Positions 42,575 to 55,800 are shown, counted from the stretch's first letter. The stretch: DNA of 64,000 nt from Hormiphora californensis (GCA_020137815.1 CM035352.1:5620659-5684658); one strand, 5' to 3'. A program made the numbers and translations. Notes: generated by a model not told the origin, from the sequence alone.

Positions 42575-44532
42575 TTATTCCATATCATTGAAGAGAAGTT
42601 CCACAGCCGCGTTCACGTCCCCATTGGTCGCCTCCAGAGCCTGGAAATGCAAAGAAACGTGAAATAAACAGGGGGTTCGGAGATTACTCTACATAGGACA
42701 ATTTGAGATATATATCCCAAGATGACTCCCTACTTTACCTGAACATTCTGAACATCATCCATTAGACCCATCGAGTGAAGCTGTGCTAACTGCTCAGCCC
42801 TGTTCTGCTGCTGCTGCGGTTGAGGGGCCTGTGGGGCGCCCTGTGTTTGTTGTTGAGCTGCAGCTATCATCTGCTGTAATGCAGCCATATTAGCTTCCTG
42901 GTCACCACCTGCACCACCACCTGGGTGAGTTGTCAGATAATAATAACATGTCATTAATTTGATATCTTCTAGATCAAAAAGTAAGACAGCTCAACAATAC
43001 CTCCATTTTGATGGTTGGTTGCTCGAAGTGCCCCTGAGAGTGCTTGCTGGAAGAACTCAGGAGTAATACGAGACATAGCAGAACCACCAGCACCACTACC
43101 AGTCGGTATACCTTGTCTTAGTCCTGTACCCATACCTGGCCCTGTCCTAGCACCAGGAGGTGGTGCCGGGTAACCTAACTCTGAAAAAGTAACAATGGGT
43201 TTTAAAAAAATGGGTTTTCACGCAAAAACTCAGATACACAAGATGGCAGTACCTAAATACAGTAAGTTAGTAACTAGTAGTTACCGTTAAGCATCTGTGT
43301 CATTTCATTGGGTGCGGTAGAGAAGACCCCTGGTTTTCCCTGGACTGTTTCCAGGAACTTTAGGACACATGTATTAGCTCTTAGGAACCTCTCAGCTTTC
43401 TCCCAGTTTAGTAGTTCAGTCCTGCACTTGGTTGACAATAGCAGAGCAATGAGTGTAGTTGGGATCGCTTTGGCATCCAGGTTAGCCTCCAAAAAGGCAA
43501 GAGCTTTGGGATTCAGTTGGATCTGAAACAATCATATTTCAGGGATGAGTGAGTGGTTAGTTCTTCAATGTTACAGTATCGCTACGATCGATAAATTGTT
43601 ACCTGGTTAATGATATTTTGCAGTGTCTGTATGTGATTATTTGTAACTGTTGGTTGCTCTATCCTCAATATAGGCATCACGTATATAACCTGGTCAATGT
43701 CAGCATCTACTGTGCTCTCGTCCGTCAATAACTTGGAGTTGCAAATCTGTAGGGAAATACATGTTACTAATGATATTAGAAGTGGGGGGAGGGTCCAGCC
43801 CTAAAAAAGCTAAGCCATCGACCAAAATCAGGGTACCATTAGCCTTTTTTAGCTTTTTATAGGCTAAAAAAAGCTAAAAAAAAAGCTAAAAAAAGCTAAA
43901 ATTGAGTTCTTAGTGAATTCATATAGGTTCGAATCCCGCTGACGCCAAATTTTTAAACTTTTATTATAACGTTTTATAACGTTTTTTGAACTTTTTTAGA
44001 ACCTTTTTAAACTATTTTTATCAAATTAAAATAATATTTTTATCGAAAAAATCTCTCCAGAAAATGGCAGAAGGGGTAGATACAGAAATTGCTATGTATG
44101 GACATAAACGGTAGAGTATGGTAAAATTAGGTGCAGGAAATGAACAAATACAGTCAATAGGCGTCCGGAAGGATGAAAATTTAATAGAAAAGTGTCAAGA
44201 TGAATGCCGAAAAAAGATAAAAAGTAGGGCTAAAAAAGCTAAAAAAAGCTAAAAAAAGCCAACATAAAAAAGCCATCGACCAAAATCAGGGTACCTTTTT
44301 TAGGGCTGGACCACCCCCCCCCCCCCCCCAGAAGTGTAACCCAATTAGAGATGAATCATGACTCTCTCAGTAAAAAGCAACAAAGCAATAAACAACATAC
44401 CAGTTGGTGTGATTCCATTTGGTGATCAGTAAGGTGTTGCACATGATCCTTTATCAGTAGTGTTGGGGTCGGCCCACCTAGTCCCTCAAGAACATGCTTC
44501 TGCCGTGTCTTGGAGTCGTATATCGTAATCAT
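42575..44532 (-). CDS. UBL-UBA domain protein (ubiquitin shuttle type), six exons
   Basis: Exons in transcript order: 44532-44401, 43746-43603, 43522-43285, 43180-43001, 42920-42739, 42640-42575; phases close at 313 aa. The N-terminus (MITIYDSKTRQKHVLEGL...SKLLTDESTVDADIDQVIYV) fits a ubiquitin-like fold. A helical middle follows (LNPKALAFLEANLDAKAIP...LNWEKAERFLRAN). Then comes a Gly/Pro-rich linker with RITPEFFQQALSGALR and a Gln-rich stretch. The C-terminal UBA domain reads QLAQLHSMGLMDDVQNVQ then ALEATNGDVNAAVELLF. The end resembles UBL7 and ubiquilins; the exact orthologue is unclear. Such proteins bind ubiquitin chains and the proteasome. Intron 1 contains a MITE. Confidence 0.78.
43792..44312. 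mobile_element. MITE-like element with GGTCCAGCCCTAAAAAA ends
   Basis: Terminal inverted repeats GGTCCAGCCCTAAAAAA (43792) and its inverse (44312), plus the direct sub-terminal repeat GCCATCGACCAAAATCAGGG at both ends. The interior is rich in AAAAAGCTAAAA. It lies in intron 1 of the UBL-UBA gene. Confidence 0.75.
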
Positions 44533-44722
44533 TGCTATAAAATAGATATTTGATATAATAGTTCGCTAGGATAAAACGTGCAAAAAACATGCACAAATGT
44601 ATGAAAAATGCAAAATGGAGTAGGCTTGCAATGCACAACATCATACTTTGCCTACTTAATATAATACAAAAAACAAGTGATTTACATTAAATTTCACTAT
44701 ATATGGTGAAGAGACAGCTATA

Positions 44723-47700
44723 TTAGGGACGCTTTGTACAGGTAATCTGATGTAAAGTTACATGACCTGACTCAGTAAACCTCCTTCCACAGTAGGAACA
44801 AGCAAAGGGTTTCTCACCCGTGTGTATTCTCATGTGTGTTTTGAGATTACTCTTCTGATTAAATGTTTTACCACACACCTCACAGCTGTGTGGTTTTGCA
44901 CCAGAGTGTACCAGTTGGTGTCTATTGTAGTTCTGTAGCACTGTAAACCCCTTTTCACAGTACTCACACTGGTAGGGTTTAACACCACTGTGGGTTAACT
45001 TGTGGGTGGATAACTCATGGAGGGTACCAAATGACATGGGACACACATCACACCGGTGTTGTTTCAATGGATGCTCATTCCTGATGTGCTCGTACAACTC
45101 TTCCTGAGATGGTTTCTTCACCCCGCACTGTGTATATTTACAGTTGAATGTTCTGTTACTGTTGTGGTGTCTGTGTACATGAGCAGTAAGATGACTCTTT
45201 TGAACAGCACTGTAGTTACATTGGGTACATTTGAACTCCTTTTTCTCGGAGTGTGTAGCTTTGTGGTGTTCAAATTGTATCCTGTGATCAGTAAGGTAAC
45301 CACAATACAAACACTTGTAGGTTCCAACACCCTCGTGTACATTCCTGATGTGACTACGGAGTTTCCTTTTATCAGCATATCTCTTATCACATTGAGGGCA
45401 CAGGTGGATCTTGATCGGTTCAATAGCACGAGTTTGTCTCCGTTTTATTGTCCTACACTGATGGTTGAGGAGTTCAGCCTCAGTGGTAAACATTCTCCAG
45501 CAGTTATCAGTTTTACAGTGAAACTTCATCTCTGAAAACAGAACAACAGTGTTACACGTGGCAGAGATGAACTATGAAGTTAAGTGAAGGTAATACACAC
45601 AGACACAAGTTTGATACACCTACTGAGTAACTGATACTACAAAGTCACATCACCTACCCATGTCAGGTTCCTCACGGCAGACTTGGTAACCAAGATCAGT
45701 GAAATATTCATCACCATAAAACAGTAGCAGTTCTTGACCCATTGGGATCGGTTTGTAGGAGTAATACTGGACTGTACCTATCAAAAGAAGAGAGATATAA
45801 TATAGATAACCCCGGCTAGTGCAGGGATGAAATTTGATAACCCCCGACGCAGGAGGGGGTTATCACTAGTTCTCCACGAGGGAGCGAAGCGACCGAGGGG
45901 AAGAACGTGTGATAATCCCCGTAGGGGATTATCAAATTCCCACCTACATACCTTTGTATACACGCATGAGGATATTCTCTTCACACTGGCCCCTTGCACA
46001 GTTGATGAACCGGAGCCAGTTGCTTGATCTGTAGGATGAACCGTCCACAAAGTGAACACCCTTGCTTGTTTTTACTTTCCATGCATACCCTGACTCTTTT
46101 CCACTTGCTTCCAGTTCACGATACTTTTTTGAGTCAACTTTTTACCCTTGTACTCTCCTGAAACACGTCATTTAATTATACTCACCTGTAGAAAACATGA
46201 ATTCAATACCCTGTTGTGGCACTAGTTACAGACTTGAAAGTAGACCATACTGACGGACGACGGTACTAACCAACGATAATCCCTGGTTTGATAAACGTAG
46301 CTGCAAAGATACCAAACCCAGCGCCAGGTATTTTAGACTGGGAAATCTTTATAAAGCTCGGGACTGGGAACTTTTCTGGATCTTTAGTGCCCACAGCAGT
46401 AACTACTTCAGGACACGGTTCTAAATCACCATGTAGTTCACACACTGATGGGACGAAATCCTTACACCTCCAACAAACTGGAAGAAAATAGGGGAATTAT
46501 TGGTGCCATGAATTTCGCCCTCATTGGAGCTATCAGGTTTTCCTTTTTTCGATGTGATCATAGCCATCAGAATACTCGGCAGGAATACTTACAGTAATCA
46601 TCAGTATCATCATCATCTTCATCTCCAATTTTGTACGAAACTCCTTCCTTTGCTTTTCTACCAGGATTCTTTCTCACACCAGCCACCATTTCATTCTTAG
46701 ATTTAGCTGCACTTTCCGATGAATTAGGGTCGTTAAACATCTTCAACAGGCTGTTGTCTGGATCCTTAATGTCACGGTTCAGGTAGGTCATGACATTGTA
46801 ATCATCACCCAGAAAATCAAAATCATCTATCTCCTCTTCAACAGTGGTGGATGGTGGATTAGTGGATTCCGGGGTCTGGTTTGTAGAGATGGTGTCAGTA
46901 CCAGCCACTTCTACAGAGGGATTACTGTTTGATTCTTCTGGTACACCATCATTATCATCTGGTTCGGGGCCTGGCAAGGCCCCCCGACCCGAATATAACC
47001 CAAACTCAACCCATCCCCACTAAAACATCCCCCCTAAAACTAAAACAACGGGGCCGAGCCGACAGGCCCTTAATACCAGATGAAAAAAAAACCATAACCA
47101 TAACCATAAACCATAGATATTTTTAGAGTGAAAGTTTTGAAGCCCCCTGAAGTAGTAGAGAGGTGTTCTATGGCTCGTTGGAAAGGTCTCGAGGTCCCGC
47201 GACGTATAGGGGGTGTGGCGATGGGTGTGCCCAAACCCATAAGGGGTAGGACGCGAAAAACAGTCAAAATAAGGGGTATACAGAACTCGGCAATTAGAAG
47301 CAGTAGAAAGGTGTTCTAGGGTGCGTTCGAAAGCTCTCGAGGTACTGAAGTAATTAGAATGTAATTGGAAGTAATTACATGTAATTAAAATGTAATTACA
47401 TGTAATTAAAGGGTAATTACATGTAATTAAAAGGTCTAAATGACCCCAAATGACAATTCAGACATATTTTGACATATTTTGAGGCCCTGAGACCAGCGGG
47501 TGGCCAAATTTAATCCGGTTTCGGGTCGGCTGACGTAAAAACTCCGCGTTTTGGTCGAGGTATTACAATCCTCTCAAACTCAATTAGAACATCCAGTACC
47601 TTCTTATTGTACCTGCAGGAGAAACCAGGTTATAAAATACCCCAACTTATTAGGGGGAAACAGAAACCAAATGATGGAGGGAACGACAAAGTGGCTTACT

Positions 47701-48898
47701 CTTCGGAAGATAGTTCAGACATCTGTTTAGCAATGTTCACAATATCAGCAGTGTGTTTGTCAATCTTCTTCAGCTCATCTTCACCAAGAAACTCTTCCTC
47801 AGGATCAGGAAACTTTGGAAAACAGGACACTTTGTCTAGATTATCCAACTCTCTTTTTAACTCGGCGGCACTAGAAAAAAATAAGAGTTTTGTTTTGTAC
47901 AAATATGAGATGGTCTTTAGTTAGGGACAATGTTAGATCAGTGAAGTATCATAACCACACCTGAGTTGTGATAATTCCTCCTTAGCAAGTTTAGTCTCCT
48001 CTTCTAAAAACAACTTCTCTTCTTCTGTCAAGATTTCTTCAAACTTGTCCAACACATCATTTTCTGATCCAGGACAGAAACCCATCAGTTCTCTAATATC
48101 AACAACTGTATCGGGTAGAAAGTTTGATATGACTTTATCATTAACTAATGAGGATATCATCTCCAAACTGTTTGGAACTGATTGTAGTATCATCTCGTCT
48201 GTATCAACTTCAGGTTCCTTGGTATCTTTGTTGATCCTGGGAGAGAAGTGTGTTAAAATTCAGAGCTAATATTGGGAATATTTTACAAAAAAATTACAAT
48301 TTCATTGGTGTAGATACGGTAAAGACATGTCGCATGAATGCTGAGTCGGATGATTCATACTCAATTAATACTCAATTACTTGTTGTGGCTCGTAAACAGC
48401 AAATCAGTGATGGTAATGTACTAACTTTCTAGCGACGTGAATGAGGTGTTGTGGAACTCTCTCCAAGTCTTCAACTTCTTGTTTAACAAGTATCGGTGAT
48501 ATGTATTTTGGTGCCCGTTCCTTGCCTTTAGCAGGGCGTGAGAAATCAGGAGTTGGAAGGCAGGGTGTACGGGGTTCACTGCCTCTTGGGTCCACATCTG
48601 TATCTTCTTCAAGAGCCTCCAACCCTTCCTTGTACCTCTTCATCGCCTCCACATCTGAGGACAATAAGGTTAACACATTCGTTTTAACAGTAGACAGTTG
48701 GGACAACTTACACCGCTGCAATCTAACTTTGTCCTTTGTCCAGGATGATGGTCGGTAGTTGTAAAAGTGGCTGTCAGCTGAGAGCAGACCAACTTCAACC
48801 ATCTTCTCCCAGTTTTGGTAGATTCTCTGGAAGCGCTTTATCTCGTACTCAGTGCACTCTTCAAAGTACCTCATTCCCTCGTAAACCTTCCAAACCAT
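44723..48898 (-). pseudogene. PRDM9-like gene, copy A (disrupted)
   Basis: Same nine-exon order as copy B: KRAB-like exon (48898-48711), exon 2 (to about 48430), exon 3 (about 48237-47962), exon 4 (about 47870-47697), acidic exon 5 (about 47613-46590), zinc knuckle/SET-N (about 46480-46272), SET core (about 46155-45951), SET-C (about 45780-45660) and nine-finger exon (45531-44723). Two lesions: an insertion of about 590 bp splits exon 5 (46970-47558), and a T6 homopolymer at about 46126-46131, where copy B has seven bases (TTCTTTT), shifts the frame inside the SET core exon. The zinc-finger exon itself is fully open (268 aa in its frame). It could be a pseudogene, a truncated expressed form, or a victim of homopolymer sequencing error. 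Confidence 0.7.
46970..47558. mobile_element. Insertion in exon 5 of PRDM copy A
   Basis: Copies B and C read continuously CATCTGGTATTACAATCC, but copy A has about 590 bp inserted after CATCTGGT. The inserted segment begins TCGGGGCCTGGCAAGGCCCC, has CCGACCCGAA near the left end and TTTCGGGTCGG near the right end, and carries (AACCAT)n and TGTAATTACATG-type words inside. The ends are partly inverted; a clear transposon family is not recognised. Confidence 0.7.
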
Positions 48899-49082
48899 GG
48901 CTACAAAGATAGGGGTAACGGTGACAATTAATGTGACAATGCAATGGGTGTTATGAATATTTTAACATCACCAATGTGGGTTCAATAAAACATATTTTGT
49001 TTGTTGAGTTAGTACAGCAAAATAAATAATCTTATCATTTAATTCATTCAAATTTGCATTACTGAATGTTTATTTATTTAAA

Positions 49083-52000
49083 TTACTCGGGACGCTTTGT
49101 ACAGGTTATTTCATGTGAAGTTACATGACCTGACCGATAAAACCTCCTTCCACAGTAGGAACAAGCGAAGGGTTTCTCACCAGTGTGTATCCTCATGTGG
49201 GTTTTGAGATGACCCTTCTGAGTAAATGTTTTACCACACACCTCACAGCTGTGTGGTTTTGCACCAGAGTGTACCAGTTGGTGTCTATTGTAAGTCGTCA
49301 ACGCTGTAAACCCCTTTCCACAGTACTCACACTGGTAGGGTTTAACACCACTGTGGATTAACTTATGGCTGGATAACATCTGGGCAGTCCCAAATGACAT
49401 GGGACACACATCACACCGGTGTTGTTTCATTGGATGTTCATTCCTGATGTGCTCGTTCAACTCCTCCTGAGATGGTTTCTTCACCCCGCACTGTTTATAT
49501 TTACACTTGAATGTTCTGTTACTGTTGTGGTGTGTGTGCACATGAGCAGTAAGATGAACCTTTTGAACAGCACTGTAGTTACATTGGGTACATTTGAACT
49601 CCTTTTTCTCGGAGTGTGTAGCTTTGTGGTGTTCAAAATGTCCCCTGTCATCAGTAAGGTAACCACAGTACAAACACTTGTAGGTTCCAACACCCTCGTG
49701 TACATTCCTGATGTGACTACGGAGAAAGTCTTTTTTAGCATATCTCTTATCACATTGAGGGCACTGGTGGATCTTGTTCGGTTCAATAGCACGATTTTGT
49801 TTCCGTTTTACTGTCCTACACTGGTGGTTGAGGAGTTCAGCCTCAGTGGTAAACATTCTCCAGCAGTTATCAGTTTTACAGTGAAATTTCATCTCTGAAA
49901 ACAGGACAACAGTGTTACACGTGACATATATTATATCTGAACTGCATGAAATAATGTCCTTCCCTGTCCTTAACTGTCCTTAACTGTCCTTAACTGTCCT
50001 TAACTGTCCCTAACTGTGTTAATTGCCTTCGATATTGTTCACTATAGCCTAATTTTATAAAAACACTGATTCTGGGTGTTCTAACTTTTTTTTACAAAGA
50101 CGAATTTCCAATAAGTCACCTACCCATGTTAGGTTCCTCACGGCAGACTTGGTAACCAAGATCAGTAAAATAGTCATCACCATAAAACAGTAGCAGTTCT
50201 TGGCCCATTGGGATCGGTTTGTAGGAGTAGTACTGGACTGTACCTATCAAAAGAAGAGAGATATCAGTTATCACACGATAATGGACATGGATTGAATATT
50301 GATTAACGAAGAAGTTCACAATTTAGAAAACATACATCAGATTTTAATTTCTAGTTTCCATCTACATACCTTTGTATACACGCATGAGGATATTCTCTTC
50401 ACACTGGCCCCTTGCACAGTTGATGAACCGGAGCCAGTTGCTTGATCTGTAGGATGAACCATCCACAAAGTGAACACCCTTGCTTGTTTTTACTTTCCAC
50501 GCGTACCCTGACTCTTTTCCACTTGCTTCCAGCTCACGATACTTCTTTTGAGTCAACTTTTTGCCCTTGTATTCGCCTGTCGAAAACATGAATTGAATAC
50601 ACTGTTGTGGCACTAGTTACAGACTTGACAGCTACAGAAGACGGTACTTACCAATGATAATGCCAGGCTTGATAAACGTAGCTGCAAAGATACCAAACCC
50701 AGCGCCAGGTATTTTAGACTTGGCAATCTTTATAAAGCTGGGAACTGGGAACTTTTCTGGATCTTTAGTGCCCACAGCAGTAACTACCTCAGGACACGGT
50801 TCTAAATCACCATGTAGTTCACACACTGATGGGACGAAATCCTTACACCTCCAACAAACTGAGGGAAAATAGGGGTTATGGGGATGTTATTGGTGCTATT
50901 TATCTCACTCTCGTTAGAAAAAATAAGTTTAATAAGTGTAATGAAAACGATTGGGAGGGGTTGATGTAGCCATCACAATACTTACAGTAATCATCAGTAT
51001 CATCATCTTCATCTACAATTTTGTACGAAACTCCTTCCTTTGCTTTCCTACCAGGATTCTTTCTCACACCAGCCACCATTTCATTCTTAAATTTATCTGC
51101 ACTTTCCGATGAATCAGAGTCGTTTAACATCTCCACCAGGCAGTTGTCTGGATCCTTAATGTCACGGTTCAGGTAGGTCATGACATTGTAATCATCACCC
51201 AGAAAATCAAAATCATCTATCTCCTCTTCGACAGTGGTGGATGCTGGATTAGTGGATTCCGGGGTCTGGTTTGTAGAGATGGTGTCAGTACCAGCCACTT
51301 CTACAGAGGGATTACTGTTTGATTCTTCTGACACACCCTCAATATCATCTGGTATTACAATCCTCTCAAACTCAATTAGAACATTCAGTACCTTCTTATT
51401 GTACCTGCAGGAGATATCAGGTTATAAAATACCCCAACTTATTAGGCGGATACAGAAAATAAAGGAGGAACGAAGTGGCTTACTCTTCGGAAGACAGTTC
51501 AGACATATGTTTAGCAATGTTCACAATATCAGCAGTGTGTTTGTCAATCTTTTTCAGCTCATCTTCACCAAGAAACTCTTCCTCAAGATCAGGAAACTTT
51601 GGAAAACAAGACACTTTGTCTAGATTATCCAACTCTCTTTTTAACTCGGCGTTACTGAAAAAAATAAGAGTTTTCAGTTTTGTTGTGTACAAATATGAGA
51701 TGATCTCGAGATTCGAGTTAGATTTCAGAGGAAATCATTGAAGTATCATAAGCACACCTGAGTTGTGATAATTCCTCCTTAGCAAGTTTAGTCTCCTCTT
51801 CTAAAAACAACTTCTCTTCTTCTGTCAAGGTTTCTTCAAACTTGTCCAACACATCATTTTCTGATCCAGGACAGAAACCCAGTAGTTCTCTAATATCAAC
51901 AGCTGTATCGGGTAGAAAGTTTGATATGACTTTATCATTAACTAATGAGGATATCATCTCCAAACTGTTTGGAACTGATTGTAGTATCATCTCGTCTGTA

Positions 52001-52688
52001 TCAACTTCAGGTTCCTTAGTATCTTTGTTGATCCTGGGAGAGAAGTGTGTTAAAATTCAGTGCTAATATTAGGAATATTTTACAAAAACATTACAATTTC
52101 ATTGGTGTAGGTAGGGTATATATGTCGCATGAATGCTGAGTCGGATGATTCATACTCAATTAATACTCAATTACTTGTTGTGGCTCGTAAACAGCAAATC
52201 AGTGATGGTACTAACTTTCTAGCGACGTGAATGAGGTGTTGTGGAACTTTCTCCAAGTCTTCAACTTCTTGTTTAACAAGTATCGGTGAAATGTATTTTG
52301 GTGCCCGTTCCTTGCCTTTAGCAGGGCGTGAGAAATCAGGAGTTGGAAGGCAGGGTGTACGGGGTTCACTGCCTCTTGGGTCCACATCTGTATCTTCTTC
52401 AAGAGCCTCCAACCCTTCCTTGTACCTCTTCATCGCTTCCACATCTGAGGACAATAAGGTTTACACATTGGTTTTAACAGTAGACAGTTGGGACAACTTA
52501 CACCGCTGCAATCTCTCTTTGTCCTTTGTCCAGGATGATGGTCGGTAGTTGTAAAAGTGGCTGTCAGCTGAGAGCAGACCAACTTCAACCATCTTCTCCC
52601 AGTTTTGGTAGATTCTCTGGAAGCGCTTTATCTCGTACTCAGTGCACTCTTCAAAGTACCTCATTTCCTCGTAAACTTTCCAAACCAT
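49083..52688 (-). CDS. PRDM9-like KRAB-PR/SET-zinc-finger protein, copy B (intact)
   Basis: Exons: 52688-52502, 52444-52216, 52033-51758, 51654-51484, 51404-50986, 50858-50652, 50576-50370, 50243-50124, 49894-49083; phases close at 875 aa, near the length of mammalian PRDM9. Residues 1-60 resemble the PRDM9 KRAB motif (TEYEIKRFQRIYQNWEKM then VEVGLLSADSHFYNYRP). An acidic region follows. Exon 6 has the PRDM9-type zinc knuckle CWRCKDFVPSVCELHG and then SET-N (IPGAGFGIFAATFIKPG). Exon 7 has NWLRFINCARGQCEENI, matching the NCA motif of PRDM9. Exon 8 has MGQELLLFYGDDYFTDLG with the catalytic-type tyrosine. The last exon has nine fingers, the first and last ending in HxxxC or a variant. The inferred role is sequence-directed H3K4/K36 methylation, possibly in meiosis; that is from the family, not shown here. 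Confidence 0.88.
49960..50015. repeat. Short tandem repeat CTGTCCTTAA
   Basis: About five copies of CTGTCCTTAA/CTGTCCCTAA in the intron before the finger exon of PRDM copy B; absent from copies A and C at this place. Confidence 0.8.
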
Positions 52689-52875
52689 GGCTACCAAGAT
52701 AGGGGTAACGGTGACAATGCAATGGGTGTTATGAATATTTTAACATTACAAATGTGGGTTTAATAAAACATTTGTTTGTTGAGTTGGTAGTACATAATTT
52801 GGTAGTACATAATTTTATCGTATAAATCATTCAAATTTGCATTACTGAATGAGAATCTACTAAAAAGGATGTAAA

Positions 52876-55800
52876 CTACATGGGACGCTTTGTACAGGTA
52901 ATCTGATGTGTAGTTAAATGTTGTGACTGATTAAACCTCCTTCCACAGTAGGGACAAGCAAAGGGTTTCTCACCCGTGTGTATCCTCATATGTTTTTTGA
53001 GATCACCCTTCAGAGAAAATGTTTTACCACACACCTCACAGCTGTGTGGTTTTGCACCAGAATGTACCAGTTGGTGTCTAGTGTAATTAGTCTGCTTTGT
53101 AAACCCCTTTCCACAGTACTCACACTGGTATGGTTTAACACCACTGTGGGTTAACTTGTGGTTGGATAACGCACAGGCAGTCCCAAATGACACGGGACAC
53201 ACATCACACCGGTGTTGTTTCATTGGATGTTCATTCCTGATGTGCTCGTACAACTCCTCCTGAGATGGTTTCTTCACCCTGCACTTTTTATATTTACACT
53301 TGAATGTTCTGTTACTGTTGTGGTGTCTGTGCACATGAGTAGTAAGATTGCTCTTGTGAACAGCACTGTAGTTACATTGGCTACATTTGAACTCCTTTTT
53401 CTCGGAGTGTGTAGCTTTGTGTTGTTCAAATAGTACCCTGTAATCAGTAAGGTAACCACAGTACAAACACTTGTAGTTTCCCACACCCTCGTGTACATTC
53501 CTAATGTGGCGGCGACGGTCCTGCATGCTGCTATACCTCTTATCACATTGAGGGCACTGGTGGATCTTGTTAGGTTCAATAGCACGATTGTGTTTCTGTT
53601 TTATTGTCCTACACTGGTGGTTGAGGAGTTCAGCCTCAGTGGTAAACATTCTCCAGCAGTTATCAGTTTTACAGTGAAACTTCATCTCTGAAAACAGAAC
53701 AACAGAGTTACACGTGGCAGAGATGAACTATGAAGTTACAGTGAACCTAATACGCACAGACACAAGTTTGATATACCTACTGAGTAACTGATACTACAAA
53801 AACATATTACATACCCATGTCAGGTTCCTCTCGGCAGACTTGGTAACCAAGATCAGTGAAATATTCATCACCATAAAACAGTAGCAGTTCTTGGCCCATT
53901 GGGATCGGTTTGTAGGAGTAATACTGGACTGCACCTATGAAAAGAAGAGCAATATCAGTTATCACACGATAATGGACATGGATTGATTATTAACATTATT
54001 AATTATCGAAGAAGTTCACAATTTAGAAATAGAAAATATACAGCAGATTTCCAGTTTCCACCTACATACCTTTGTATACACGCATGAGGACGTTCTCTTC
54101 ACACTGGCCCCTTGCACAGTTGATGAACCGGAGCCAGTTGCTTGATCTGTAGGATGAACCGTCCACAAAGTAAACACCCTTGCTTGTTTTTACTTTCCAG
54201 GCGTACCCTGACTCTTTTCCACTTGATTCCAGTTCACGATACTTTTTTGAGTCAACTTTTTGCCCTTATACTCTCCTGTAGAAAACATAAATATAATATA
54301 CTTTTGACAGTACTGACGGTACAAATGATAATCTCAAACTGAATTACAAACTGAACAACACTTACCAATGATAATGCCAGGCTTGATAAACGTAGCTGCA
54401 AAGATACCAAACCCAGCGCCAGGTATTTTAGACTTGGCAATCTTTATAAAGCTGGGAACTGGGAACTTTTCTGGATCTTTAGTGCCCACAGCAGTAACTA
54501 CCTCTGGACACGGTTCTAAATCACCATGTAGTTCACACACTGATGGCACGAAATCCTTACACCTCCAACAAACTGAGGGAAAGTTGGGAATTATTGGTGC
54601 CATGAAGTCTCGCTCTCATTGGAGCTATAAGGTTTTCCTCCTTTTAGATATTATGATTCGATTCATAGCCATTAAAATACTTGTACTTGGTAGAAATACT
54701 TACAGTAGTCATCAGTATCATCATCTTCATCTCCAATTTTTGTACGAAACTCCTTCCTTTGCTTTCCTACCAGGATTCTTTCTCACACCATCCACCATTT
54801 CATTATTAGATTTAGCTGCACTTTCCGATGAATCAGAGTCGTTATAATACATCTCCACCAGGCAGTTCTCTGGATCCTTACTGTCATGGTTCAGGTAGGT
54901 CATGACATTGTAATCATCACCCAGAAAATCAAAATCATCTATCTCCTCTTCAACAGTGGTGGATGGTGGATTAGTGGATTCCGGGGTCTGGTTTCTAGAG
55001 ATGGTGTCAGTACCAGCCACTTCTACAGAGGGATTACTGTTTGATCCTTCTGACACACCCTCATTATCATCTGGTATTACAATCCTCTCGAACTCAATTA
55101 GAACATTCAGCACCTTCTTGTTGTACCTGCAGGAGATATCAGGTTATTAACACCCCAACTTATTAGGGGGAACGAAGTGGCTTACTCTTCGGAAGATAGT
55201 TCTGACATCTGTTTAGCAATGTTCACAATATCAGCAGTGTGTTTGTCAATCTTCTTCAGCTCATCTTCACCAAGAAACTCTTCCTCAGGATCAGGAAACT
55301 TTGGAAAACAGGACACTTTGTCTAGATTATCCAATTCTCTTTTTAACTCGGCGTCACTGAAAAAAGAGTACTTCAGTTTAGATTGTATACAATTATGAAG
55401 TGATCTTCATTTAGATTTTCAGAAGGACAATGTTAGATCAGTGAAGTATCATAACCACACCTGAGTTGTGATAATTCCTCCTTAGCAAGTTTAGTCTCCT
55501 CTTCTAAAAACAACTTCTCTTCTTCTGTCAATGTTTCTTCAAACTTGTCCAAAACATCATTTTGTGATCCAGGACAGAAACCCAACAGGTCTCTAATATC
55601 AACAGCTGTATCGGGTAGAAAGTTTGATATGACTTTATCATTAACTAATGAGGATATCATCTCCAAACTGTTTGGAACTGATTGTAGTATCATCTCGTCT
55701 GTATCAACTTCAGGTTCCTTGGTATCTTTGTTGATCCTGGGAGAGAAGTGTGTTAAAATTCAGAGCTAATATTGGTAATGTTTTACAGAAACATTACAAT

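Noticed and set aside
42730-42954. Ubiquilin assignment for the UBL-UBA gene
   Set aside because: The UBA is similar, but clear STI1 repeats and ubiquilin length are missing; left as UBL-UBA of uncertain orthology.
45056-45535. Open plus-strand frames of 159 aa opposite the zinc-finger exons (also 49419-49898)
   Set aside because: They shadow the conserved minus-strand fingers; the homologous frame is shortened in copy C.
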